12,923 nt of DNA, from contig JAHHSL010000045.1 of NCBI GenBank assembly GCA_020025235.1, positions 1 through 12,923 on the forward strand, in the 5' to 3' direction. The translations under genes were made by a program, and so were the position numbers. The DNA is from Ruthenibacterium sp. (GTDB taxonomy: Bacteria > Bacillota > Clostridia > Oscillospirales > Ruminococcaceae). Under the pieces are notes generated by a model, which saw only the letters and a list, made by a program, of their open reading frames with translations, did not search any database and was not told where the DNA came from. Positions 6,569 through 12,923 of the stretch are shown here, piece after piece. The stretch's first letter is position 1. The number at the start of each line of letters is the position of its first letter.

Positions 6569-6604
6569 AGTTCTATACATGTACAGTATAGCACAAATAG
6601 AACT
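6569..6604 (-). promoter_or_regulatory. degV promoter within nested inverted repeats (candidate operator)
   Basis: On the minus strand TGC-TATACT (-10 at 6590-6585) is an extended -10 element; the expected -35 position holds only a T tract. The -10 lies inside CTATAC (6573-6578) / GTATAG (6586-6591), which is nested in AGTTCTAT (6569-6576) / ATAGAACT (6597-6604), with a palindromic TGTACA in the centre. Symmetry over the core promoter suggests a repressor site; the regulator is unknown. Confidence 0.6.
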
Positions 6605-6626
6605 GCAAAAAAAGAGAGAAATCATG
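6605..6626 (-). terminator. weak terminator after the D,D-carboxypeptidase gene
   Basis: Downstream of the minus-strand stop (6641) is an imperfect AGAA/TTCT-CATG hairpin followed by a run of seven T (minus strand of 6608-6614). The stem is weak, so read-through into degV is possible. Confidence 0.35.
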
Positions 6627-6640
6627 CTTCTGCGTATTTT

Positions 6641-7462
6641 TTACCGGGTAAAGCCGTTCCACTCCTCCAGCGTGATGCCCTTGCTCATGATGCTGCGTGC
6701 GGCCTGTCTGCCGACAAAACGGTAATGCCACGGTTCGTACACAACGCCCGTGATGTCCTGCCCGCCCTTCGGATAGCGCAGGATAAAGCCGTATTCGGCA
6801 CAGTGCGCCATAAGCCATTCAAATTCGGGCGTGTTTTCAAATTCGGCGGTCAGGTCGTCGTGATGTGCATACCAGTCGGCGGAAACGATGTCCGCCGCAA
6901 GGCCGGTGTTGTGCTCCGAAGTGCCCGGGCGCGCGACCCACAGCGCGGCCTGACGCTCGGCTTCCTCCCGCGGGAGCCCTTCGGCAAGAAACGAATTGGT
7001 CTTGCGCGAAAACAGAGCCGTCTGCCGCTTGACGCTGCGGTACGCCGATACAAGATACAGCTTGCAGCCCGCCTTTTCGGCGTCGTCCAGCATGGCCTGC
7101 AGCATCGGTGCGGCGCGGCGGTCGAACAGCCGTTCGTCATAGCCGCGGATCGCCGCCGTCTCCACGGTGAAATCCTCGGGCAGCGGATGCTCGGCATTGA
7201 CGAGCCGTGTCATCCATTCGGCAGAAGGATCGGCCGAGGCTGTCTGTGCGGGATCGGATGATGCGGCGCCTGGCTCGGGGCAGGGGGCGTCCGGTTCGCG
7301 CTGCACGGCAGAGGATGCGCCCGCGCGCGGTGCGGCGCTTTCGTCCGGTGCGCGTCCGGGGGGATCGATCATGGTGCTGTCGTCCGGCTGGCGGGCACAG
7401 CCGCCGAGCATGGGCGCGCAGAGCGCAAGGGCAAGAAAAAAGGCAAGGATTCGTTTCGGCAA
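6641..7462 (-). CDS. VanY-like D-alanyl-D-alanine carboxypeptidase, lipoprotein
   Basis: The 273-residue product is a zinc D,D-carboxypeptidase of the VanY/peptidase M15B type, which trims the terminal D-Ala of peptidoglycan stem peptides outside the membrane. Residues 1-22 form a lipoprotein signal (MPKR, a hydrophobic core, lipobox LGGC with Cys22 as the lipidated residue). Residues 23-82 are a low-complexity Ala/Pro/Ser/Asp linker. The catalytic domain has SAYRS (139-143), SEHNTGLAADI with predicted zinc ligands His184 and Asp191, and EPWHYRF with Glu243 as base and His246 as the third ligand. The start is TTG (7462-7460) with GGGAG 8 bases upstream; it places the signal peptide correctly and no better start exists. 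It follows rsmE by 52 bases and is probably the last gene of prmA-rsmE-this unit. No van cluster is nearby, so this is housekeeping wall remodelling, not evidence of glycopeptide resistance. Confidence 0.92.
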   Translation of the reverse strand: MPKRILAFFLALALCAPMLGGCARQPDDSTMIDPPGRAPDESAAPRAGASSAVQREPDAPCPEPGAASSDPAQTASADPSAEWMTRLVNAEHPLPEDFTVETAAIRGYDERLFDRRAAPMLQAMLDDAEKAGCKLYLVSAYRSVKRQTALFSRKTNSFLAEGLPREEAERQAALWVARPGTSEHNTGLAADIVSADWYAHHDDLTAEFENTPEFEWLMAHCAEYGFILRYPKGGQDITGVVYEPWHYRFVGRQAARSIMSKGITLEEWNGFTR

Positions 7463-7475
7463 GATACAAACTCCC

Positions 7476-7505
7476 TTCGGCCGCCGTTTTGCGGCACAGG
7501 CCGAA
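7476..7505 (-). promoter_or_regulatory. intercistronic hairpin between rsmE and the carboxypeptidase gene
   Basis: TTCGGCC (7476-7482) pairs with GGCCGAA (7499-7505), and GCCG (7483-7486) with CGGC (7492-7495), leaving a three-base bulge. In the mRNA the 3' arm ends immediately before the GGGAG Shine-Dalgarno of the TTG-started gene. No U run follows, so it may tune translation or mark an RNA processing boundary rather than terminate. Confidence 0.45.
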
Positions 7506-7514
7506 AGCAGCGGA

Positions 7515-8234
7515 TCACTGTAAATTGCCGGTAAGGGTCATCACGGCGGCAAGCGCCGCCGCCGGGGCGGTTTCGCACCGGAGGATGCGCGGGCCAAGGC
7601 CGATTGCAATGCAGCCCGCGTTTCGGGCGGCTTCGGCCTCCTGTTCGGAAAAACCGCCCTCGCTGCCCGTGATGATGCCGATATCTTCGGCATCCCCGAG
7701 CCGGCTATGTAGGGAGTCCCCGCCCGCTTCATAACAGAAGAAAGCGGCGTCGTTTTTTGCGGCGTCCGCCAGCATCTGCGCATAGGTCATCGGCATTTCC
7801 ACGGTGGGGATCACGCCGCGCCCGCACTGCTTTGCCGCTTCAAACGCAATGCGGTTGTAGCGCACGTTTTTCTGTTCCTCTTTTTTGGGGGCGGCAACGC
7901 AGTATCGGCTGAAAAACGGCACGATGCGCACCGCGCCCAGCTCCACGGACTTCTGGATAATGGTCTCAAGCTTATCCTGCTTCGGGTATCCTGCATATAC
8001 TGTTACACGGACGCTCGGCTCCGATACGCTCGGGGCAGAGGAAATGATATCCAGCGCCACGCGCTCGCCGTCACATTCAGCGACGGTGCACGCATAATCC
8101 GTGCCGTGTCCGTCGCACAGGATGACGTCATCGCCCGCCTTTGCCCGCATGACGCGCGCTAAGTGATGCGCGTCCGCGCCGGTCAGCTCCGCGGTGCTGC
8201 CGTGGATATTTTCGGTAAAATAACGATGCGGCAT
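7515..8234 (-). CDS. rsmE: 16S rRNA (uracil1498-N3)-methyltransferase
   Basis: The 239-residue product is RsmE, a SPOUT-class (knotted) methyltransferase that uses S-adenosylmethionine to methylate N3 of U1498 in helix 44 of 16S rRNA. An N-terminal PUA-like RNA-binding part (about 1-68, with the HHLARVMRAK block) precedes the SPOUT domain. Conserved blocks are QKSVELGAVRIVPFFSRY (94-111), EAAKQCGRGVIP (132-143), GSEGGFSEQE (190-199) and the knot loop LGPRILRCETAPAAALA (213-229). The ATG is preceded by AGGAGG, which directly follows the prmA stop codon with a 9-base gap, so the two are one operon. This prmA-rsmE order is common in Firmicutes. Confidence 0.96.
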   Translation of the reverse strand: MPHRYFTENIHGSTAELTGADAHHLARVMRAKAGDDVILCDGHGTDYACTVAECDGERVALDIISSAPSVSEPSVRVTVYAGYPKQDKLETIIQKSVELGAVRIVPFFSRYCVAAPKKEEQKNVRYNRIAFEAAKQCGRGVIPTVEMPMTYAQMLADAAKNDAAFFCYEAGGDSLHSRLGDAEDIGIITGSEGGFSEQEAEAARNAGCIAIGLGPRILRCETAPAAALAAVMTLTGNLQ

Positions 8235-8243
8235 GGTTCCTCC

Positions 8244-9164
8244 TCAGGCTTTGGCATGGCCGCAGACCAGCGCGACCCAGCCGTTCTTTTCCTTTACTTC
8301 GCGCAGCACAAGCCCCGTCTTTTTCACGGCTTCGATCACTTCATCCTTGCGGGTGTCGATGATGCCGCTGGCAAGGAAGGTGCCGTTTTCGGCAAGCAGA
8401 GCGGGCACATCCGGCACAAGATGAATGATGGCGTTTGCCACGATATTGGCACAGATGACGTCATATTTGCCGGTGGCTTTGTCGGAAAGATCACCGATCA
8501 GCACCTTGAAATCCTTCGTCACGCCGTTGAGCGCGGCGTTTTCCCCGGCGGTGCGCACGCACATCGGGTCGATATCCACGCCTTCGGCCTCGGCGGCGCC
8601 CAGTTTGAGCGAAGCGATCGCAAGGATGCCGCTGCCGGTGCCGATATCCAGCACGCGCTCGCCGCCGGAAATCAGGCTGTCGAGCGTTTCCAGGCACAGG
8701 GCGGTCGTCTCATGCGTGCCGGTGCCGAACGCCATGCCGGGGTCAAGCGTGATGACGGTGCGGTCGGTTTCGTATTCCTCCCAGCTCGGCACGATCGCAA
8801 GGCGGCTGCCGATATCCATGGCGTGATAATAGGCCTTCCAGCCGGTTTCCCAGTCCTCCTGCCGCACGCCGACAAATTCCATTTTGTACGGCACTTCGGC
8901 GCGCTGCAGGCGATCCTTCAGCAGATCGGCAATTTCCGCAAAGTTTTCGTCGGGCGCGATATACAGGTGAACGATCACCTCATTGCGGTCTTTTTCCAGA
9001 AGCTCCTGTTCGATCAGGTCAACGTGGGCGATCTGCTCCACCTGCTGCTCCAGATCACGGTAATCTTCAATGTAAATGCCGCCGCCGGAAATGCCCGTGG
9101 CGATGTCCTCTGCCGTCTGCGCATGTTCCGCAGATACGGTCGTTTTGATATCAGTCCATTCCAT
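8244..9164 (-). CDS. prmA: ribosomal protein L11 methyltransferase
   Basis: The 306-residue product is PrmA, which methylates ribosomal protein L11 (lysines and the N-terminal amine) using S-adenosylmethionine. An N-terminal substrate-binding part (about 1-100) leads into a Rossmann methyltransferase domain. Marks are DPGMAFGTGTHETT (141-154), the SAM loop VLDIGTGSGILAIASLKLGA (171-190), an acidic strand end VDID (196-199) and the catalytic-loop ICANIVANAI (237-246). The ATG at 9164 is chosen over an in-frame start 16 codons upstream because AAAGGAG lies 8 bases before it and the family begins with a short MxW-type N-terminus. It heads the unit prmA-rsmE-carboxypeptidase; dnaJ, often upstream in other Firmicutes, is absent here. 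Confidence 0.96.
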   Translation of the reverse strand: MEWTDIKTTVSAEHAQTAEDIATGISGGGIYIEDYRDLEQQVEQIAHVDLIEQELLEKDRNEVIVHLYIAPDENFAEIADLLKDRLQRAEVPYKMEFVGVRQEDWETGWKAYYHAMDIGSRLAIVPSWEEYETDRTVITLDPGMAFGTGTHETTALCLETLDSLISGGERVLDIGTGSGILAIASLKLGAAEAEGVDIDPMCVRTAGENAALNGVTKDFKVLIGDLSDKATGKYDVICANIVANAIIHLVPDVPALLAENGTFLASGIIDTRKDEVIEAVKKTGLVLREVKEKNGWVALVCGHAKA

Positions 9165-9229
9165 AAACGGTTCTCCTTTATTAAATAACGTTTTTTCCCG
9201 TGCACCCCGCAAAGGGGGCTTTTCTTACT

Positions 9230-9257
9230 ATTATACACAAAAATGCAAAGAAGCAAA
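9230..9257 (-). promoter_or_regulatory. promoter of the prmA operon
   Basis: A consensus -10 TATAAT on the minus strand (9235-9230) is preceded, at a 16-base spacing, by TTTGCT (9257-9252), a modest -35. The start near 9223 leaves a leader of about 58 bases. Confidence 0.65.
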
Positions 9258-9340
9258 ATGCCCTGCGCAGGGAAAAACAAAACACATCGGCATAAAAAAC
9301 ACCGGCGGCATCCCGTTTTGGTGTTTTGCACAAAAAAGGA

Positions 9341-9358
9341 TTGTTAAAATAATAACAT
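9341..9358. promoter_or_regulatory. Rex-box-like operator 1 upstream of adhE
   Basis: TTGTTAAAATAATAACAT keeps the Rex layout TTGTTAA-N4-TTAACAA: the left half is perfect and the right half ATAACAT matches at 5 of 7, so TGTTA and TAACA are exact inverted repeats six bases apart. Rex is the NADH/NAD+-sensing repressor that commonly controls adhE in clostridia. It ends 15 bases before the adhE -35. Confidence 0.6.
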
Positions 9359-9373
9359 TCGGCGTCTTGTACA

Positions 9374-9391
9374 TTGATAAACTTTTAACAT
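9374..9391. promoter_or_regulatory. Rex-box-like operator 2 overlapping the adhE -35
   Basis: TTGATAAACTTTTAACAT also fits TTGTTAA-N4-TTAACAA with 12 of 14 half-site matches. It overlaps the -35 TTGATA completely and most of the spacer, so binding would directly block RNA polymerase. Its centre is 33 bases from that of operator 1, about three helical turns, placing both on nearly the same DNA face. Confidence 0.6.
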
Positions 9392-9402
9392 AATGATATG
9401 AT
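9374..9402 (+). promoter_or_regulatory. sigma-A promoter of adhE
   Basis: TTGATA (9374-9379), a 17-base spacer and TATGAT (9397-9402) make a strong promoter. The start near 9409 leaves a leader of about 64 bases before an AGGAGG placed 8 bases before ATG. Confidence 0.85.
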
Positions 9403-9472
9403 ATAGGCAAGGCAAAAAAGCCGAAACGAAACCAGGCAGCATCTTTCCGTATGATTTGAGGAGGAAAAACCG

Positions 9473-12103
9473 ATGGCTGATAAAAAGAAAAACACGGCAC
9501 CCGAAGTGGAAAACGTGCAGGAAAATTCCGTTGGCGATATGATCAACGGCCTTGTGGAAAAAGCACAGGTTGCACTGCATGAATTCCTGGCGCTGGATCA
9601 GGAAGCAATTGATAACATCGTGCACGCAATGGCACTGGCAGGTCTGGATAAGCACCAGGAGCTTGCCCGCATGGCGGTTGAAGAAACCGGCCGCGGCGTA
9701 TATGAAGATAAGGTCATCAAGAATATGTTCGCTACCGAATATATCTGGCATGACATCAAGAAGGAAAAGACAGTCGGCATCCTGGACGAAAACGAAATGG
9801 AAGGCTATGTTGAAGTGGCAGAGCCTGTGGGCGTTATCGCGGGCGTTACCCCGACGACGAACCCGACTTCCACCACGCTGTTCAAGAGCCTGATCGCCGT
9901 CAAGACGCGCAACCCGATCATCTTCGGCTTCCACCCGTCTGCACAGAAGTGCTCGGCAGAAGCAGCGCGCATCGTATACGAAGCAGCCGTCAAGGCTGGC
10001 GCACCGGAAAACTGCATCCAGTGGATCGACAAGCCCTCCATTGAAGCAACGGGCGCTCTGATGAACCACCCCGGCGTTGCAACCATTCTGGCAACCGGCG
10101 GCCCCGGCATGGTAAAGGCTGCATACAGCTGCGGCAAGCCGGCACTGGGCGTAGGCCCGGGCAACGTGCCGTGCTACATTGAAAAAACCTGCGATCTGCA
10201 CCGCGCATGCACCGACCTTATGATGTCCAAGACGTTCGATAACGGCATGATCTGCGCATCCGAGCAGGCAGTTATCGTTGACGCAGAGGTTTCGGCAGAG
10301 TTCGAGCGCTATATGTCGGCAAACAACTGCTATTTCCTGAATCCGGCAGAAACCGAAAAGCTGACGAAGTATATGTTCCCGGATCCCAACAAGGGCGTTT
10401 TCGCACCGCTGGTCGGCAAATCCGCATGCTGGATCGCCGAACAGGCAGGCCTGAAGGTCCCCGCAAAGACCAAGATCCTGATCGCTCCGCTGGATAAGCC
10501 GGACGGATCTCACCCGCTCGCAAAGGAAAAGCTTTCCCCGGTTCTGGCCTACTTCAAGGTCAACAGCACAAAGCAGGGCTTTGAATATGCAAACCGCATG
10601 CTCGAGCTGGGCGGCCTTGGCCATTCCGCTGTTATCCACACCGGCGACATGAAGATCGCGGATGAATACGGCATTGCAATGCGCGTAGGCCGTATCATCG
10701 TAAACAGCCCGTCCTCTCAGGGTGCAATCGGTGATATCTACAACACCAACACCCCGTCCCTGACGCTGGGCTGCGGTTCTTACGGCAAGAACAGCGTTTC
10801 CCAGAACGTCACCACCGTGAACCTCATCAACAAAAAGCGCATCGCAAAGAGGAGAGTCAATATGCAGTGGTTCAAGGTGCCGCCCCGTATCTACTTTGAA
10901 GAAGATTCGATCCAGTACCTGGAAAAAATGGAAGGCATCAGCCGTGCATTCATCGTCACCGACCCTGTCATGGTCAAGCTGGGCAACGTGGATAAGATCC
11001 TGTACTACCTGCGCAAGCGCACCGAATACTGCCACAGCCTGATTTATTCGGACGTGGAAAGCGATCCGTCCGTTGAATGTGTCATGCGCGGCGTGGAAGC
11101 AATGAATGCGTTCCAGCCGGACGTCATCATTGCAATCGGCGGCGGCAGCGCGATCGACGCAGCAAAGGGTATGTGGCTGTTCTACGAGCATCCCGAAACC
11201 AGCTTTGACGGCGTGCGTCAGCGCTTCCTCGATATCCGTAAGCGTGCATTCAAGTTCCCCGAACTTGGCAGAAGAGCAAAAATGGTCTGCATCCCGACCA
11301 CTTCCGGCACGGGCAGCGAGGTCACGAGCTTTGCGGTTATCACCGATAAGAAAAACGACAACACCAAATATCCGCTGGCTGACTACAGCCTGACGCCGGA
11401 CGTTGCGATCATCGACCCGCAGTTCACTCGTTCGATGCCGCGCAGCATCGTTGCCGATACCGGCCTTGACGTTCTGACGCATGCGATCGAAGCATACGTT
11501 TCCGTCATGGCAAACGATTACACCGACGGTCTTGCTCTGCATGCGATCGAACTGGTGTTTGAAAACCTGGAAAAATCCTACAACGGCGACCCGACCGCAC
11601 GCGAAAAGATGCACAACGCATCCTGCATTGCCGGTATGGCGTTCACCAATGCATTCCTCGGCCTGAACCATTCCATGGCTCATAAGCTGGGCGCAGAATG
11701 CCACATCCCGCACGGCCGCGCAAACGCGATCCTGCTGCCGTACGTCATCAAGTACAATGCAACCAAGCCGACCAAGTTCCCGCCGTTCCCGAAATACAAG
11801 GAATATGTTGCGGATGAGCGCTATGCAAAGATCGCATTCCGCATCGGCCTGTGCAGCAAGAACACTCCGGTCAACGAAGCAGTGGATCTGCTGATCGAAG
11901 CAGTGCGCGACCTGATGAAGAAGACCGAGCGTCCCTGCTGCATCAAAGACTGCGGCATCGACGAAGCAAGCTTCATGGCAAATGTCGACGAGCTTTCCTA
12001 CAAGGCATTTGAAGACCAGTGCACCACGGCAAACCCCGTGTATCCCCTGGTTTCTGAAATCAAAGACCTGTACAAGAAGGCATACTACGGCGAAAACAAA
12101 TAA
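9473..12103 (+). CDS. adhE: bifunctional aldehyde-alcohol dehydrogenase
   Basis: This 876-residue protein is AdhE, which reduces acetyl-CoA to acetaldehyde and then ethanol, consuming two NADH during fermentation. Residues about 15-450 are the CoA-acylating aldehyde dehydrogenase domain, with nucleophile Cys261 in FDNGMICASEQ. Residues from about 464 are the iron-dependent alcohol dehydrogenase domain, with GGGSAIDAAKG for NAD binding, TSGTGSEVTSF, and predicted iron ligands Asp666, His670, His733 and His747. Length agrees with known AdhE (about 870-890), and the family forms cytosolic helical spirosomes. It is monocistronic between its own promoter and a strong terminator. Codon use is unlike neighbouring genes, with frequent GCA for Ala, AAG for Lys and CTG for Leu, consistent with high expression. 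The operators upstream suggest repression by Rex when NADH is low. An internal ribosome-binding site lies at the domain junction. Confidence 0.98.
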   Translation: MADKKKNTAPEVENVQENSVGDMINGLVEKAQVALHEFLALDQEAIDNIVHAMALAGLDKHQELARMAVEETGRGVYEDKVIKNMFATEYIWHDIKKEKTVGILDENEMEGYVEVAEPVGVIAGVTPTTNPTSTTLFKSLIAVKTRNPIIFGFHPSAQKCSAEAARIVYEAAVKAGAPENCIQWIDKPSIEATGALMNHPGVATILATGGPGMVKAAYSCGKPALGVGPGNVPCYIEKTCDLHRACTDLMMSKTFDNGMICASEQAVIVDAEVSAEFERYMSANNCYFLNPAETEKLTKYMFPDPNKGVFAPLVGKSACWIAEQAGLKVPAKTKILIAPLDKPDGSHPLAKEKLSPVLAYFKVNSTKQGFEYANRMLELGGLGHSAVIHTGDMKIADEYGIAMRVGRIIVNSPSSQGAIGDIYNTNTPSLTLGCGSYGKNSVSQNVTTVNLINKKRIAKRRVNMQWFKVPPRIYFEEDSIQYLEKMEGISRAFIVTDPVMVKLGNVDKILYYLRKRTEYCHSLIYSDVESDPSVECVMRGVEAMNAFQPDVIIAIGGGSAIDAAKGMWLFYEHPETSFDGVRQRFLDIRKRAFKFPELGRRAKMVCIPTTSGTGSEVTSFAVITDKKNDNTKYPLADYSLTPDVAIIDPQFTRSMPRSIVADTGLDVLTHAIEAYVSVMANDYTDGLALHAIELVFENLEKSYNGDPTAREKMHNASCIAGMAFTNAFLGLNHSMAHKLGAECHIPHGRANAILLPYVIKYNATKPTKFPPFPKYKEYVADERYAKIAFRIGLCSKNTPVNEAVDLLIEAVRDLMKKTERPCCIKDCGIDEASFMANVDELSYKAFEDQCTTANPVYPLVSEIKDLYKKAYYGENK
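10848..10864 (+). promoter_or_regulatory. internal Shine-Dalgarno and ATG at the AdhE domain junction
   Basis: AGAGGAG (10848-10854) stands 7 bases before an in-frame ATG (10862-10864, Met464) that is the first residue of the alcohol dehydrogenase domain. Initiation here would give a free 413-residue Fe-ADH. The AGG and AGA arginine codons that create the site are uncommon in this gene, which otherwise mostly uses CGC and CGT. Confidence 0.4.
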
Positions 12104-12124
12104 TCCGGACTGCGGTTCGGCTGC

Positions 12125-12158
12125 AAAAGACGGCGCTTTTCAAAGCGCCGTCTTTTTT
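12125..12158 (+). terminator. strong intrinsic terminator of adhE
   Basis: AAGACGGCGCTTT and AAAGCGCCGTCTT form a long perfect stem with a very small loop centred near 12140, followed by seven T on the plus strand. It begins about 22 bases after the adhE stop codon. Confidence 0.93.
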
Positions 12159-12190
12159 TGCGCCGCAGCGGGCATGAACAGGGAATTAAA

Positions 12191-12235
12191 AAAAACAGCA
12201 GATGTCGGTGTATCCGGCATCTGCTGCTTGTTTTT
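12191..12235. terminator. bidirectional terminator between adhE and the small MBL gene
   Basis: CAGCAGATGTCGG (12196-12208) pairs with CCGGCATCTGCTG (12214-12226) over 13 positions with one G-T wobble and a 5-base loop. On the minus strand eight T follow, suiting the metallo-hydrolase gene that ends at 12278; on the plus strand CTTGTTTTTG follows. Confidence 0.85.
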
Positions 12236-12277
12236 GTATGTTTTTGTAAGGAAACCCAGACGACCGTGCCGTTTGGA

Positions 12278-12895
12278 TCACCGGATCGTAATTTCGGGGT
12301 TTCCGTTTGTTCGCATTGCGTAGATCGTTTCCAGTTCTTCCAGTACATCCGCTTTTTTGCGGATCAAGCCCTTGAAATGGCTGACGAGCAGAAAAGAGGC
12401 GCTTAAATTTTGCAGCACCTCGATCTCCTCTTTTAACAGCTGTGCATTATATACATAGCTGTTGTTCTTGGCTTTGCAGTATAGGGCATCCCCTACAAAC
12501 GCATACGTTCCATCCACTTCCAGCCCCAGGCAGCCTTTTGCGTGACTGGAGGGCAAGGGGAAAATATGCAGATTTCCGATCCTGACCGGTTCGGCAACAA
12601 TGTGGACGCGGCAGGCTGCAAGCGTTTCTTTGGGAATGTGGTCGCAGGTTTTCTTCGATAGATAAAGGTTTTGGGCGTGGATCCTGCTTATATTGCCGAT
12701 ATGATCCGGATGAAAATGGGATAAAACAACATGGCAGCTTCCGTTCAGCCCACGGATCGGGGCGTCTCCGTTGCCGACATCATAGAGCCAGCAGGCATTT
12801 TCATCTTTTATAATGCCGATATCTGCCGAAAGAGGGGAATCGGCCTTTTCGATGTAACTGATTTTTTCATTGATCGCGATTTCGGTCGGCGGCAT
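12278..12895 (-). CDS. small MBL-fold metallo-hydrolase
   Basis: The 205-residue product is a compact metallo-beta-lactamase-fold hydrolase with a complete predicted two-metal site: His60, His62, Asp64 and His65 in SHFHPDHIG, His118 in PSSHAKG, Asp136 in GDALY and His173 in VSHF. There is no signal peptide or accessory domain, so it is likely cytosolic. The SSH..GCLG..VDG..AFVGD layout resembles glyoxalase II-like hydrolases and uncharacterised MBL proteins more than antibiotic lactamases; the substrate cannot be assigned. The ATG is preceded by AAAGGAAG at workable spacing. Base composition appears less GC-rich than that of neighbouring minus-strand genes such as rsmE, which could reflect a different history. 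Its promoter probably lies beyond the right edge. Confidence 0.88.
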   Translation of the reverse strand: MPPTEIAINEKISYIEKADSPLSADIGIIKDENACWLYDVGNGDAPIRGLNGSCHVVLSHFHPDHIGNISRIHAQNLYLSKKTCDHIPKETLAACRVHIVAEPVRIGNLHIFPLPSSHAKGCLGLEVDGTYAFVGDALYCKAKNNSYVYNAQLLKEEIEVLQNLSASFLLVSHFKGLIRKKADVLEELETIYAMRTNGNPEITIR

Positions 12896-12923
12896 AGTTC
12901 AACTTCCTTTCTTATTCATTCCG

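Larger units (their letters stand above)
9165..9472. other. 308-base divergent regulatory region between prmA and adhE
   Basis: No gene is supported here. From left to right it holds the prmA leader (with a small CCCC/GGGG hairpin at about 9205-9218), the prmA promoter, a perfect palindrome CCCTGCGCAGGG (9261-9272), a hairpin AAAACACC/GGTGTTTT (9296-9303/9320-9327), two Rex-box-like operators and the adhE promoter and leader. It is clearly richer in A and T than the flanking genes. Confidence 0.75.

Noticed and set aside
6641..7462. Glycopeptide resistance suggested by the VanY-like enzyme.
   Set aside because: No vanHAX, vanRS or ligase genes are nearby; isolated VanY-like lipoproteins are ordinary wall-remodelling enzymes.
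9165..9212. A longer PrmA start adding 16 residues.
   Set aside because: The AAAGGAG 8 bases before the ATG at 9164 and the family N-terminus both favour the shorter form.
9344..11713. A 789-codon open frame antisense to adhE.
   Set aside because: It lies opposite the well-supported AdhE coding sequence, has low-complexity Cys/His/Arg-rich composition typical of a complementary-strand shadow, resembles no family and has no ribosome-binding site.
12278..12895. Antibiotic metallo-beta-lactamase.
   Set aside because: It has no signal peptide and its short, generic MBL layout fits intracellular hydrolases; the fold motif alone does not indicate drug resistance.

Overview
This window looks like a stretch of core chromosome from a moderately high-GC, anaerobic, fermentative member of the Firmicutes, most likely a Clostridia/Oscillospiraceae-type gut bacterium. 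The taxonomic guess is inference. It rests on strong Shine-Dalgarno sites, classical sigma-A promoters, a bifunctional AdhE with clostridial-type Rex-like operators, a DUF436/YwlG protein, a DegV protein and a small low-potential ferredoxin. I see no phage, transposon, CRISPR array or plasmid functions.

Layout. (1) At the left edge, a minus-strand initiator tRNA-fMet is cut by the window; it has a near-perfect promoter. It is followed by an unassigned 45-residue single-pass membrane ORF on the plus strand. (2) A minus-strand pair, ywlG-yggS, is translationally coupled through a TGATG overlap: a protein of unknown function plus a PLP-homeostasis protein. (3) Divergent from it is a 540-residue beta-CASP metallo-beta-lactamase, probably an RNA-processing enzyme. 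It ends at a bidirectional terminator facing a small [4Fe-4S] ferredoxin gene. (4) A minus-strand C39-like papain-fold protein follows, with its own promoter, a leader hairpin and a terminator; its presumed catalytic His is replaced by Arg. (5) degV (fatty-acid-binding, minus) has an extended -10 promoter embedded in nested palindromes. (6) The minus-strand run prmA-rsmE-D,D-carboxypeptidase covers ribosomal protein L11 methylation, 16S rRNA U1498 methylation and a VanY-like lipoprotein. (7) A 308-base divergent region separates prmA from adhE. It holds both promoters and two tandem Rex-box-like operators. (8) adhE (876 aa) ends at a strong terminator and is followed by a second, bidirectional terminator and a small minus-strand metallo-beta-lactamase-fold protein near the right edge.

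How the genes work together. There is no single pathway. The translation theme (tRNA-fMet, prmA, rsmE, possibly the beta-CASP nuclease) sits beside fermentative redox disposal (adhE, perhaps ferredoxin) and envelope/lipid functions (D,D-carboxypeptidase, DegV). I did not find a convincing undescribed multi-gene system. The observations most worth testing are the tandem Rex sites at adhE, an internal Shine-Dalgarno/ATG exactly at the AdhE domain junction, the His-to-Arg C39-like protein with a leader hairpin, the ywlG-yggS coupling and the small membrane ORF.
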